A stretch of 23,382 nucleotides of DNA, taken from positions 1 to 23,382 of the forward strand of contig CAMNDM010000053.1 in assembly GCA_946535435.1 (NCBI GenBank). Reading direction: 5' to 3'. The translations under genes and the position numbers were made by a program. Source of the DNA: Physcocola sp002396385. GTDB lineage: Bacteria; Bacteroidota; Bacteroidia; Bacteroidales; Paludibacteraceae. Under the pieces are notes generated by a model. It did no database searches. It saw only the letters and a program-made list of their open reading frames with translations, and was not told the origin of the DNA. Of the stretch, positions 1-8,552 are shown piece by piece (the stretch's first letter is position 1; each line of letters opens with the position of its first letter).

Positions 1-55
1 ATTATCTAGAATTATCTAGAATTATCTAGAATTATCTAGAATTATCTAGAATTAT
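1..55. repeat. 10-bp tandem repeat (ATTATCTAGA, five copies plus partial)
   Basis: Five perfect head-to-tail copies of ATTATCTAGA occupy 1-50, followed by a partial unit (ATTAT). The array probably continues to the left of the window. Each unit contains the palindrome TCTAGA. It lies about 280 bp upstream of the flippase gene. Perfect short arrays can change copy number by slippage, but an effect on expression is only a guess. Confidence 0.95.
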
Positions 56-333
56 TTCTTACTATAGTACTATTTCCTTCTTTTACGACAGTTTATTGCC
101 ACTTTTTCATAAGTGATGGAATACATATGGATGTCGACTATGATAGTTATGAATCCTTGGAATCTGATAGTAACTGTCTCACATTAGTGAAAGTTCCTGA
201 ATCTGAGTGTCTTTATTTATGTATAGTTGTACAATAACAGTTTGTGGATGCGTATATAATTGGATATAGACTATTGGGCATGTTTATTAATAAATACATA
301 CTTACTCTTAACGGGACTTTAATAAAATAGAAT
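56..333. other. AT-rich leader upstream of the flippase gene
   Basis: No convincing gene is visible here. There is a 36-codon ATG-started open frame at 127-237 (+) whose product starts MDVDYDSYESLES. I do not recognise it and it may be chance. No clear TTTG / TAnnTTTG promoter pair was found in the stretch, so the promoter of the cluster may lie further left. Confidence 0.5.
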
Positions 334-1797
334 ATGAGTTCTTTAAAGCAGAAAACCTTAAAGCAGAAAACCTTGTCAGGAGTAATATGGAGTAGTGTGC
401 AAAGGTTTGGCTCTATGGGTATAACTTTTGCTGCAAACGTAATTCTCGCACGTCTACTATCTCCTTCTGATTTTGGTTGTGTAGGTATGCTAATGATCTT
501 CATTAGCATCTCTAACACATTCATAGATGGAGGATTCGGGTCGGCTCTTATACAAAAAAAACAACCTACTAATGAGGATTATTCCACAATTTTTTATTGG
601 AATATATTATTGTCGGTTGTGTTATATATATTGCTGTTTTGGTGTGCTCCTTTTATTGCAAATTTTTATAGAATCCCAATTTTGAGTAGTGTTCTTCGAT
701 TTCAAGGTATAGTTCTATTATTTAATGCAATTAGTGTTGTTCAGTATAATCAACTCCGCAAGCAGTTACGTTTTAAGCAATTGTCTATAGTTGAAATCAT
801 TTCAGCGGTTATATCTCTTGCTTTTGCTATTATTGCTGCTATGAATGGTTTTGGTGTGTGGAGTTTAGTAATACAGCAAATAATGCTTAGTGTTCTTAAG
901 TCCATTTTTTTGTGGGTTGTAAGCAAGTGGAAGCCATTACTTGCATTCTCTACAAAGTCATTTAAAGAACTTTTTAGGTTTGGTGGATTTATTTTGTTGT
1001 CTAACCTTTTCAGTACATTTAGTAATGAGATACAAGGACTTTTAGTAGGTAGAATGTTTACACCTGTGGCGTTGGGCCTTTACAACCAAGCTCATCGTTT
1101 AGAGGGATCTTTGGCTACGTCTGCTTCTAGTGTGATAGATCAAGTCACGTACCCTGTGATGTCATCTATGCAAGATGAAAGGCTGAAACTGATTTCTGCA
1201 TTAAAAAAGTTTATTCAAATCCCTGCCTATATTTGCGCACCAATCATGGGATTACTTATTGTTATTGCTAAACCAGTAATATTGTTAGTATATGGAAATC
1301 AATGGATGGAATGTGTTCCATATTTTCAGATTCTTTGTACTGCAGGTTTAGCTGTTTGTCTTCAAGGATCAGCTAACAATAGCATTGCCGCTGTTGGGAA
1401 GAGCAATGTTTTCTTTAAATGGACGATAATTAAACGTTCAATAACTATTTCCCTTTGTATTATAGGTATCACTATAGGAGGAATGTATGGTATGCTTTGG
1501 TCTTGCTCCATAGGAGCGTGGGTGGTTTATTTAATCAATGCATATCTTGTTGAAAAACATATTGGTTATATGGTGTATAGCCAAATCATAGATGTTTTAC
1601 CCTTCATTATACTTTCGGTTGCTGTGTCTTTTGTTACATATTGGGTAGGGGCTTATTTTTTTATTAGTTTGGCCCCCATCACTATCTTACAGTTTTTCCT
1701 ATATACGTCTTTATATCTCATCGCCTCATCGTTGTTGAAACTTAAACCATATCTTTATATTAAACAAATTATTACGAATAGAGTATTGTTGAAATGA
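334..1797 (+). CDS. wzx: Wzx-type polysaccharide flippase (lipid-linked repeat-unit exporter)
   Basis: The product is a 487-residue, strongly hydrophobic protein of the MOP superfamily (RfbX/WzxC-type polysaccharide export). It would flip undecaprenyl-pyrophosphate-linked oligosaccharide repeat units across the inner membrane. The N-terminus is typical of the family: a short basic lead, then SGVIWSSVQRFGSMGITFAA and VILARLLSPSDFGCVGML, followed by the conserved DGGFGSALIQKKQ region near residues 65-80. Hydrophobic stretches alternate along the whole chain and the length is usual for the family. The ATG at 334 is the only good start. The next gene overlaps the stop by 4 bp, which indicates translational coupling with a glycosyltransferase. 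The N-terminal KQKTLKQKTL results from a 15-bp in-frame tandem duplication. The family is clear; which glycan it exports cannot be told. Confidence 0.92.
   Translation: MSSLKQKTLKQKTLSGVIWSSVQRFGSMGITFAANVILARLLSPSDFGCVGMLMIFISISNTFIDGGFGSALIQKKQPTNEDYSTIFYWNILLSVVLYILLFWCAPFIANFYRIPILSSVLRFQGIVLLFNAISVVQYNQLRKQLRFKQLSIVEIISAVISLAFAIIAAMNGFGVWSLVIQQIMLSVLKSIFLWVVSKWKPLLAFSTKSFKELFRFGGFILLSNLFSTFSNEIQGLLVGRMFTPVALGLYNQAHRLEGSLATSASSVIDQVTYPVMSSMQDERLKLISALKKFIQIPAYICAPIMGLLIVIAKPVILLVYGNQWMECVPYFQILCTAGLAVCLQGSANNSIAAVGKSNVFFKWTIIKRSITISLCIIGITIGGMYGMLWSCSIGAWVVYLINAYLVEKHIGYMVYSQIIDVLPFIILSVAVSFVTYWVGAYFFISLAPITILQFFLYTSLYLIASSLLKLKPYLYIKQIITNRVLLK
343..372 (+). repeat. 15-bp in-frame tandem duplication in the flippase 5' end
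   Basis: TTAAAGCAGAAAACC occurs twice in direct tandem (343-357 and 358-372), adding five residues to the cytoplasmic N-terminus of the flippase without breaking the frame. Confidence 0.95.
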
Positions 1798-3026
1798 AGA
1801 AAGTACTTTTCCTAACATATGTTTACCCATACGGTTATTTCAATGCAAGTGCGTCATGTAGTACCCGTATAATGAGAAAACTTGTGGAAGATAATGATAT
1901 TGAGGTTCATTGTGTATCGTATGAGCAGTATAGCGATGGGGGGCAGCCATATGAGAAAATACCTGGCGTTTTATTACATCCTATACGTTTAAAAGAACGT
2001 AAGAAATACACTAAGACGATGCAGCATCTTAGAATTCTTCTTAAAATCCCTCAATATCCGATTAATAGTTTTCATAGAATATGGACACATTATAAGGTTG
2101 TATCTGAAATTTGCAAAAAAGAAAAGTTTGATCAAGTTATAGCTCAGTGCTATCCTGAAGAAAGTTATATAGTAGGTGCTCTGCTAAGACGAAACGGATA
2201 TATTGATAATCTAACCGTCATTTTTTGGGACAATGTCTATGGTAAGAACCCTGCTAGAGTTATCCCGAAATGGTACGCAACTCGGCGTCAAAAGTTTTTG
2301 GAATCCTTTGTGGCTCGACATTCTGATTTACTTATATCATTATACCCTATAAAATTCTTTCATGATGAGCATGGAGATATTCCCGAGGCTATAGGCAAAC
2401 GAAAATATTTGGGTATCCCATCAGTAATACAACCAGAGCCTATTGTAAAAACAAAGTATCTGTCGGTTATAAAGGAGGGTAAAGTTAATATATTGTATTC
2501 TGGCATTATATTAAATCCCGGTTTTGTCCATAAACTCATTTCATCACTTAATTTTTCCTTTCGATCAGAAAGTCTTAATCTCATTTTTTTCAGTCGTGGT
2601 ATGAGTGAATCTGAGTTTGATGAATTGCGTGCAAACTTCAAGGGTACAATTCAATCACCTGGCTATATCCCTATTAAGGATCTGTTGAGTGTGTATCATA
2701 AAGCAGACGTATTTATTTCTTTTCCAGGTGAACTGCGATCTATTCGTAGTAAATGTTATGAGTATATGTCATATGGTCATCCTATGATTGTATTATATAA
2801 TAACCCAGAGGATGTAAATGTGAAAACCTTCTCCAAATACCCATTGTGTCTCACTCTATCTATGGAAGAAGATAAGAAACTATTTGCGAAAACTTTTGAT
2901 AAGTTCATTGATACATCATTGGGAAATATTGTTCCGTTCAATATAGTAGAATCAATGTTTGCCACTGATACGCCTAAGGAATATGCTGATTTAATAAAAA
3001 AACAAATGAAAGATAGTTTGCTTTAA
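1794..3026 (+). CDS. GT-B fold glycosyltransferase (GT4-like)
   Basis: The product is 410 residues long. The N-terminus (KKVLFLTYVYPYG...SCSTRIMRKL) has the beta-alpha opening of GT-B transferases, with the expected gap for acceptor binding. The C-terminal half contains a weak nucleotide-sugar-binding region, ...ADVFISFP..., followed by SKCYEYMSYGHPMIV at about residues 318-332, which resembles the C-terminal donor-binding helix of GT4 enzymes. It is expected to act at the cytoplasmic face of the inner membrane, adding one sugar to the lipid-linked repeat unit. Its ATG overlaps the flippase stop (ATGA), so the two genes are surely co-transcribed. Sugar donor and linkage cannot be deduced. Annotators may call it only 'glycosyltransferase' because the motifs are divergent. 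Confidence 0.8.
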   Translation: MKKVLFLTYVYPYGYFNASASCSTRIMRKLVEDNDIEVHCVSYEQYSDGGQPYEKIPGVLLHPIRLKERKKYTKTMQHLRILLKIPQYPINSFHRIWTHYKVVSEICKKEKFDQVIAQCYPEESYIVGALLRRNGYIDNLTVIFWDNVYGKNPARVIPKWYATRRQKFLESFVARHSDLLISLYPIKFFHDEHGDIPEAIGKRKYLGIPSVIQPEPIVKTKYLSVIKEGKVNILYSGIILNPGFVHKLISSLNFSFRSESLNLIFFSRGMSESEFDELRANFKGTIQSPGYIPIKDLLSVYHKADVFISFPGELRSIRSKCYEYMSYGHPMIVLYNNPEDVNVKTFSKYPLCLTLSMEEDKKLFAKTFDKFIDTSLGNIVPFNIVESMFATDTPKEYADLIKKQMKDSLL

Positions 3027-3278
3027 TAATCAGCTTCAGTTGTTACGTATTGTAAGTTCGTTGTGATGAATAATAAATAATTAATCGATTTTTCGGGGTT
3101 TAATGAAGAGTATTCTTTTGATTGGATTATACATTAATTAAATCTCGAATCATACCTGGTTGTTTTGAAGTATTTATACTATTCTGATTTAATTAGATTG
3201 AAGTTTTTTTCATTTGGCAGTCTTGTTGACGAATTTAAATTAAAAACAGTTTAGGTTTCACTAACAAACAAAATTGTA
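3027..3278 (+). other. Intergenic stretch with possible coding relics
   Basis: No intact gene is present. An ATG frame at 3102-3140 reads MKSILLIGLYIN and then stops; it resembles the opening of a glycosyltransferase. A second frame before 3255 reads SYLVVLKYLYYSDLIRLKF and then FSFGSLVDEFKLKTV without a start. Both look like decayed coding sequence, in keeping with the pseudogenes just downstream, but they are too short to assign. Confidence 0.35.
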
Positions 3279-3839
3279 ATGAAACATTTTATATTGACTT
3301 TTACCATTCATGCGAACTTATTATTTTTCTCTATTTTTTCTCTTTTGGGATTAAATTATGGGGGTGCAGAGGAATCTAGTTCGTTTATGTTATTTTGTGC
3401 TTCATCAGCTTTTATAGCTATAGCTATAACATTGAAGTATGATGCTTTTACGAACAAAGTAAATTCTAATAAAATCATGTATGTAGTTCCTTTGTTTGTT
3501 TTATGCTTTGAATATCTTCGAGTATCTACTTTCTATATTAATGCACCTAACTTGGATCATATTGTGTTAGTCTCGTTATGTTATTCTATACCTGCGATTT
3601 TCAGTGGGGCATATTTTGCTAATGAAGGATCTATTTTGAAAACTAGGAGATGGTTTGATTTTACAATGTTGTTAATCTCGATTGGTTTGGTGTTCTCGTT
3701 GCCCCAAATGATTATATCCGAAAATGTAACACTTTCAAGCACTACTCATCAAGCTTTATCTTATATGGCTGCGTATGCGGCATGTTATAATTTTTATGAA
3801 ATACTAGAGTCGCGAAATCAATCTTCTAGTTCTTATTAA
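3279..3839 (+). pseudogene. Truncated polytopic membrane protein, likely N-terminal part of a Wzy-like polymerase
   Basis: The 186-codon frame encodes several hydrophobic segments (for example HANLLFFSIFSLLGL near residue 12, MLFCASSAFIAIAITL near 37, MYVVPLFVLCF near 68). This pattern resembles the first half of O-antigen polymerases, which are usually about 400 residues. It ends abruptly with a polar NQSSSSY tail. The following open sequence is in another frame and encodes something unrelated, so the gene appears cut by deletion or recombination near 3830. A complete Wzy-like gene follows at 5455, so this may be a replaced former polymerase. The assignment rests on hydropathy and context only; it could instead be a small membrane protein of unknown role. 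Confidence 0.5.
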
Positions 3840-4072
3840 GGATAAAGTGGGGATTACCTACATTCCGAGACCCATCTGACTATGGAGAAATGCCATTTAT
3901 GTATTGTGGGTCTGGTAAGTGGTTTTACAACCCACAGCTATATATTAATAGTACATATCCAACAATCATATTGTGTAATCGTAAGGTTCACCCTTATAAG
4001 TATTGGATTACTTATATTGTAAAGCATTTCCTAAATAAATTCGGAATTATTTATACAGAAAAAATATTCTAA
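3830..4072 (+). pseudogene. C-terminal fragment of an unrecognised protein
   Basis: An open frame without a start runs from 3830. It reads KWGLPTFRDPSDYGE before the first ATG at 3890, then continues MPFMYCGSGKWFYNPQLYIN... and ends ...KVHPYKYWITYIVKHFLNKF. The frame is open upstream of the ATG, and the sequence is rich in aromatic residues and looks like real protein, so it is best read as the tail of a longer enzyme whose 5' part was lost at the junction with the preceding truncated membrane protein. I do not recognise the family. It sits in a frame different from its upstream neighbour. Confidence 0.5.
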
Positions 4073-4107
4073 AAAAAAGAGGTGTTGTTAAATATTGACA
4101 ATTATAG

Positions 4108-5234
4108 ATCAAAATTTTAATCTTTGAGCCTTCTGTTTCTGGGCATCATTTAAAATATCTACATCACTATTATGAAGGTGCTATTAATAGACCTGATGAG
4201 AATTTTATATTTCTTGTCACTAGAAAAATTTGAGGATGTTAGGGATAAGTATGTTTGGCCATATTCCGATAATATATCATTTCAATATATAGATTCGAAA
4301 TATGATGAAGCTTTAGCAGCTTGTAACCCTTATAGGTTAGGTTATAATACCAGTAAGATATTGAGAGACTACGTCAAGTTATTGGAACCTAATAGAATTC
4401 TGTTAACGATGCTTATGCTGTTTATTCCATTTATATGTTTTTTGTTACCTGATACAGTCAAAGTAAGTGAAATTATGTATAAAATATACTTATATGAACA
4501 AAGCAAAATCTCGATAATTAAATTAATAGCAGAGAAAATCCGTTTTCAATTGGCCACGCATTCAAAAGTAATTGAAAGTATATTTGTTTTAAATGACAAA
4601 CAAAGTGCAATTGAATTTAATAGAATATATAAGAAGGAGAAAATCAAATTTATTCCAGATCCAATCCCTGTAATAAATGTTTCAACTTGTAGAGATATTA
4701 GATCTGAATTAGTTATACCTAGAAAAAAATAAAGTGTTTCTGCATTTTGGCAGTATGGCGGAAAGAAAGGGAACTTTGGATATTTTAAGTGGTATACTTC
4801 TTTTGGAAAATGAACAGTTAAAAGATAAAACATTTGTTTTCGCAGGAAAAGTGCAAAACTCAATACGTGAACAGTTTTATTCATTAATGGAACCGGCAAA
4901 AGAAAAAGCACACATATTGGTTTTTGATGAATTTTGTAGTTACCGCTTTTTGTATGACCTTTGTTTTACGTGTGATGTCATTGTTATACCATATAAAGAT
5001 ACAAATCTAAGTAGCGGTGTGATAGGGTATGCTGCGCTTTTTGAAAAACCTGTTATAGGGCCCGGTTCAGGTCTAATTGGGAAGATTGTAAAAACAAACC
5101 AAATGGGTATAACTTTAGAAAATATAAGTGATTATGCTATTTCTAAAGCATTTCAAGAAAATATTGTTTGTGGTAGAAATCAATATATAGAATCAAATAA
5201 ACTTAATGTGTTTGTTGATACTATATATTCTTAA
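4108..5234 (+). pseudogene. GT4-type glycosyltransferase pseudogene (lost start, two frameshifts)
   Basis: Three pieces in two frames join into one glycosyltransferase of about 374 residues, a normal length for the family. Piece 1 begins at 4111 and reads KILIFEPSVSGHHLKYLHHY, a typical GT N-terminus. The codon before it is ATC where ATG is expected, and the one before that is TAG, so no start exists. Piece 1 ends at TGA 4231; the frame continues (KFEDVRDKYVWPYSD...) if one A of the run 4224-4228 is removed. The second break is at TAA 4730, after a seven-A run (4723-4729); removing one A joins to NKVFLHFGSMAERKG and the donor-binding half, which ends with CDVIVIPYKDTNLSSG and a domain around 5050-5110. 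Calling the pieces two separate genes from ATG 4172 and GTG 4734 would be misleading. Either assembly homopolymer errors or true decay could explain the shifts, but not the missing start. Confidence 0.85.
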
Positions 5235-5454
5235 AGAATTGCCATACCTTTTTGATACCACTCAGAGAGTGAATAAAAGTATTTTTTTATTTTTATGAGA
5301 TTCAAGATATCAAGTTTTTATTAGGTCGTTACAATCCTGATTTTTAAATAGTCAATGTGCAATTGTTGCGAAATCTCTTGAATTTGAATGGAAAAGCAGA
5401 TGAATTTTATTCTGTTTGTATCTATTGTTAGAGGATTTATTTAATGTGGTGACA
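5235..5454 (+). other. Intergenic stretch with possible coding relics upstream of the polymerase
   Basis: There is no intact gene. A startless frame ending near 5347 reads YEIQDIKFLLGRYNPDF, and another just after it reads SQCAIVAKSLEFEWKSR (to about 5403). They look like neighbouring pieces of one protein separated by a stop and a frame change, so this is probably another decayed gene of the cluster. Confidence 0.3.
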
Positions 5455-6666
5455 ATGAAGTTTAAAGAATTATTGTTTTCGCTGTTCTTTTGTATTTATA
5501 TATTTTGGATACCATTGTCTTGTGCAGTTTTAGGTCAACAAGGATTAACCTTGGATGGAAGTATCATGCGAGCAATGCTAATAATAATTATTATTTTATC
5601 ATTTATTTTCTATAGGTGGTTTGGAAATATACAAACGGATATTAAAGTATGGACTGTTCTAGTTGTTTTTGGCCTTTCATTTTATTCTACAGGATTCTTA
5701 TATAACTATTCTAGTGAAGGGTATCAAGGGCAATTACTCCGTTGGGGATCTGATTGCATATCAGCAACTCTAATTGGTATGACATTAATGAAGCAGAAAG
5801 ATTATACATATATCCATAAAATAATGCCGATTGTATGTATAATCCTCACTCCATTTTTTGTAAAAGGTACATTAGTGAATGCTGTAGATCAGGGTCAGAT
5901 GCATTTAGATTCTGGTATGAGTTATCAGAGTGTGGCATACAATCTTGCTGTTTTATTTTGTTTGTCTATGTACTATGCTTTTGTGAATAAAGATTCTATA
6001 ACAAACGTTGTTAGGATTATCATGATTGTCTGTTTACCAATTCAATCTGTAACTTGTTGTATGTCTGGAGGAAGAGGCGGAGTTGTCCTGCTTTTTGTAT
6101 ATTTGTTTATCATGATTTGTATGATGTTAATGTTTAAGAGAACTACCAAAAAGAAAATAACAATTATATCTATTGTTGGCGTATTTCTTTTTTTTTATGT
6201 GGCTGATAGTTTCGGATTGTGGGAGTCTGCTGGCTTTCAAAGATCAAGCGGTCTTATGGATGAAGACGATAGATTCGTGTTTTGGAAACAAATGTTTGTT
6301 TATATTGAAGACAATAATTATTTCGGTTATGGATTAGGAGGTGACTATTTTACATTTGGTTTTTATACCCACAATATATTTATTGACTTCCTTTTAGAAA
6401 CAGGCATTATAGGAACTATATTTTTATTGATTTATTTTTACAAAATATATAAGAATATTTTAGCGCACATTTGGTCGAACGATATTTTTGTTCTTATACT
6501 GATTATATGTTTATATGGTTTAGTAATGAATTTATTTAGTGGTTATTGGATTACAACATATTCACATTGGTTTGCTCTTGGTGTTTCTACAATATGTAAT
6601 AGGTATTATGTTATTGACCAAGGTTTTCCGGAAAATACAAATATGAATTATACTACTATTAGATAA
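5455..6666 (+). CDS. wzy: Wzy-type O-antigen/capsule polymerase (O-antigen ligase superfamily)
   Basis: The product is 403 residues from the ATG at 5455. An upstream TTG at 5416 would add 13 residues, but ATG is preferred. The protein is a polytopic membrane protein with many hydrophobic segments. In the family, Wzy joins lipid-linked repeat units in the periplasm, and the WaaL ligases share the same fold. The large periplasmic loop carries CMSGGRGGVVLLF, then DRFVFWKQMFVYI and YFGYGLGGDYF, and the signature THNIFIDFLLETGIIGTIF, which matches the HN...E.G..G motif of the Wzy_C domain. It is flanked by glycosyltransferase genes as expected. Polymerase is more likely than ligase because it lies within the glycosyltransferase cluster next to a flippase. 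It stands alone, with about 220 bp of relics upstream and 288 bp of AT-rich spacer downstream. Confidence 0.85.
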   Translation: MKFKELLFSLFFCIYIFWIPLSCAVLGQQGLTLDGSIMRAMLIIIIILSFIFYRWFGNIQTDIKVWTVLVVFGLSFYSTGFLYNYSSEGYQGQLLRWGSDCISATLIGMTLMKQKDYTYIHKIMPIVCIILTPFFVKGTLVNAVDQGQMHLDSGMSYQSVAYNLAVLFCLSMYYAFVNKDSITNVVRIIMIVCLPIQSVTCCMSGGRGGVVLLFVYLFIMICMMLMFKRTTKKKITIISIVGVFLFFYVADSFGLWESAGFQRSSGLMDEDDRFVFWKQMFVYIEDNNYFGYGLGGDYFTFGFYTHNIFIDFLLETGIIGTIFLLIYFYKIYKNILAHIWSNDIFVLILIICLYGLVMNLFSGYWITTYSHWFALGVSTICNRYYVIDQGFPENTNMNYTTIR

Positions 6667-6954
6667 TTAGAAATCTTGTGATTTTTTGATTATGATTAAA
6701 ATATGTTGAAAGTTTATTAAGGAAAAGATTCTTTAATAGAATAAAGGTAAGTATTTGATTTATGTTAATAATCTGATGTTAGTTTAATATACCATATTAG
6801 TTTTATCTTTTTCAAAAGGGAAAATAGCAAGTTCTTGATATTTGTTTCTAAAAGCATTTTACTTTTGCTGTATCTTGTAGCTAAAAAGATTTTTATGTTT
6901 GGAATACTATAATTAATAATAAATATTTATTAACAATTACTCAAACACATAACA
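6667..6954. other. AT-rich intergenic spacer
   Basis: This 288-bp spacer between the polymerase and the next glycosyltransferase shows no intact gene, no clear TTTG / TAnnTTTG promoter pair and no strong hairpin. Confidence 0.5.
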
Positions 6955-8058
6955 ATGAATATTATTTGCTTATATTTCAATAAGCCTGCAAAATATAGGG
7001 AGACTATTTACCGAAAGATAGAGTCAGAGCTGAATGCTGATTGGTATTTTGGCGTTTCTAGAAATGGATTGAAATTATTTGATCCTAGTGATTTTCGTAG
7101 TGTTACAGAACTCCAAAGTTACGAAGGTCATGGAGTTAAATGGACAAATGGACTTATAAGTCTTCTTATCAAAGACTATAAAAAGTACTTAATGATTGGC
7201 GAGATACGCGATATTGCTATTTTGGTTTTCTTAATCCTAAAGAAGCTCTTCTTCAGAAATAAAGAAGTATATCTTTGGACTCATGGGTGGTATGGTAAAG
7301 AAAAAGGAATAGAAAAAGTTTTTAAGAAATTTGTCTATTCGTGTGCTGATGGTTTGTTCCTGTATGGTAACTATGCACGTGAGTGTATGATTAAAGAAAA
7401 GTTTGATCCTGAAAAACTCTTTGTAATACATAACTCTCTAGCTTACAATACTCAATTAGAATTAAGGAAAAGATTATCACGAACTAATATATATAGCAAG
7501 CATTTTGGCAATAATTTACCTGTAATTTGTTTTATTGGACGCTTAAAACCAGTGAAGAAACTTGATATGATTATTACTGCTCTTCATAAACTAAAAGAAC
7601 AAGGATTAGTTTATAATCTTATATTTATTGGTGATGGTGAGTGCAAAGCTGAGTTGAAAGAACAAGTAGTTCATTATGGGTTGTCTGATTATGTGTGGTT
7701 TTATGGAGAATGCTTTGATGAGGAAACAAATGCAGAACTTATATATAATGCTGATTTGTGTGTCGCTCCGGGCAATGTAGGTTTGACTGCTATACATACA
7801 TTAATGTTTGGTTGTCCTGTAATTACACACAATGATTATCGATGGCAGATGCCAGAATTTGAGGCCATCAAAGAAGGATTAACGGGAGCTTTTTTTGAAC
7901 GAGATAATGTGGATTCTTTAGCTCTTGTTATTGAAAAATGGTTTGGTGAAAATATTAATAAACGAACAGATGTAAAAAATGCTTGTTTTAATCAAATTGA
8001 TACGTTATGGAATCCTGATTATCAAATCAATATGATAAAAAAAGGAATGAAATGTTAA
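6955..8058 (+). CDS. GT4 family glycosyltransferase
   Basis: The product is 367 residues, the normal size for GT4 retaining glycosyltransferases. The N-terminal domain contains VYLWTHGWYGKEKG near residue 104 and GLFLYGNYARECM, typical of the acceptor domain. The C-terminal donor domain starts at about residue 188 with VICFIGRLKPVKKLDMII, followed by NLIFIGDGECKAEL, the GDG loop found in the family. ADLCVAPGNVGLTAIHTLMF then GCPVITHND takes the place of the usual E-x7-E helix; the first acidic residue is not obvious. The enzyme should add one sugar to the repeat unit on the cytoplasmic side. The gene stands alone between two long AT-rich spacers. Donor and linkage cannot be predicted. Confidence 0.88.
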   Translation: MNIICLYFNKPAKYRETIYRKIESELNADWYFGVSRNGLKLFDPSDFRSVTELQSYEGHGVKWTNGLISLLIKDYKKYLMIGEIRDIAILVFLILKKLFFRNKEVYLWTHGWYGKEKGIEKVFKKFVYSCADGLFLYGNYARECMIKEKFDPEKLFVIHNSLAYNTQLELRKRLSRTNIYSKHFGNNLPVICFIGRLKPVKKLDMIITALHKLKEQGLVYNLIFIGDGECKAELKEQVVHYGLSDYVWFYGECFDEETNAELIYNADLCVAPGNVGLTAIHTLMFGCPVITHNDYRWQMPEFEAIKEGLTGAFFERDNVDSLALVIEKWFGENINKRTDVKNACFNQIDTLWNPDYQINMIKKGMKC

Positions 8059-8552
8059 AATCTAAATTCGCAAGAAATAATAGTTATACAGTTATTATTA
8101 TTATAAAAAAATAATAATAACTTTCTGCCATGTTATTCATAATTGATAATTTGTTTTTTAATTATTTGAACTCAAATATATAAAAGAATATCATCTTTTG
8201 GCATGAATAGTTGAGTGAAGCAAGATTTACACTGTGATGCAGACTTAGTAGTGTATACAAAGAGATAACTCTGTTTGGTTAACCTTTTTATATTTAATTG
8301 TTTCGGATGAGTTTTATTCATATGTTGAAATCATATGTAAATTCAGTTGTTTTCCTTAATTGTCTAAATTGTTTTACAACACTTTATAGTACTATAATAA
8401 GTTCATTAATGTTTTGTGAATGCTTTAAATATCCTTAATGGCTCTAAAATGTAATTTAATCTAATGAAAATTAATACATTATCTTATAAAATGGCTTAGT
8501 CTTTACCATAATTGAATTTCGATCGTTATTTTTATGACTAAATTACTAGAAT
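8059..8552. other. Long AT-rich intergenic region
   Basis: This 494-bp stretch carries no intact gene. A 20-codon frame starts at ATG 8052, overlapping the upstream stop, and reads MLKSKFARNNSYTV before running into the hairpin at 8091-8121; it resembles the first residues of a lost membrane-protein gene. Around 8240-8265 a short frame reads CDADLVVYTKR and stops. No convincing promoter was seen immediately before the downstream gene. Confidence 0.45.
8091..8121. repeat. Perfect AT-rich hairpin (12-bp stem)
   Basis: GTTATTATTATT (8091-8102) is exactly complementary to AATAATAATAAC (8110-8121), with a 7-nt loop. It lies 32 bp after the glycosyltransferase stop and could slow or end transcription, but the stem is nearly all A-T and there is no T-run behind it, so a terminator role is weak. 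Confidence 0.6.

Noticed and set aside
4723..4736. Programmed ribosomal frameshift in the seven-A run
   Set aside because: The change needed is +1, not the -1 usual for A-runs. The gene also lacks a start and has a second break, so decay is simpler.
5416..5454. TTG start for the Wzy-like gene
   Set aside because: An ATG at 5455 directly precedes the first hydrophobic segment; the extra 13 residues lie in relic sequence.
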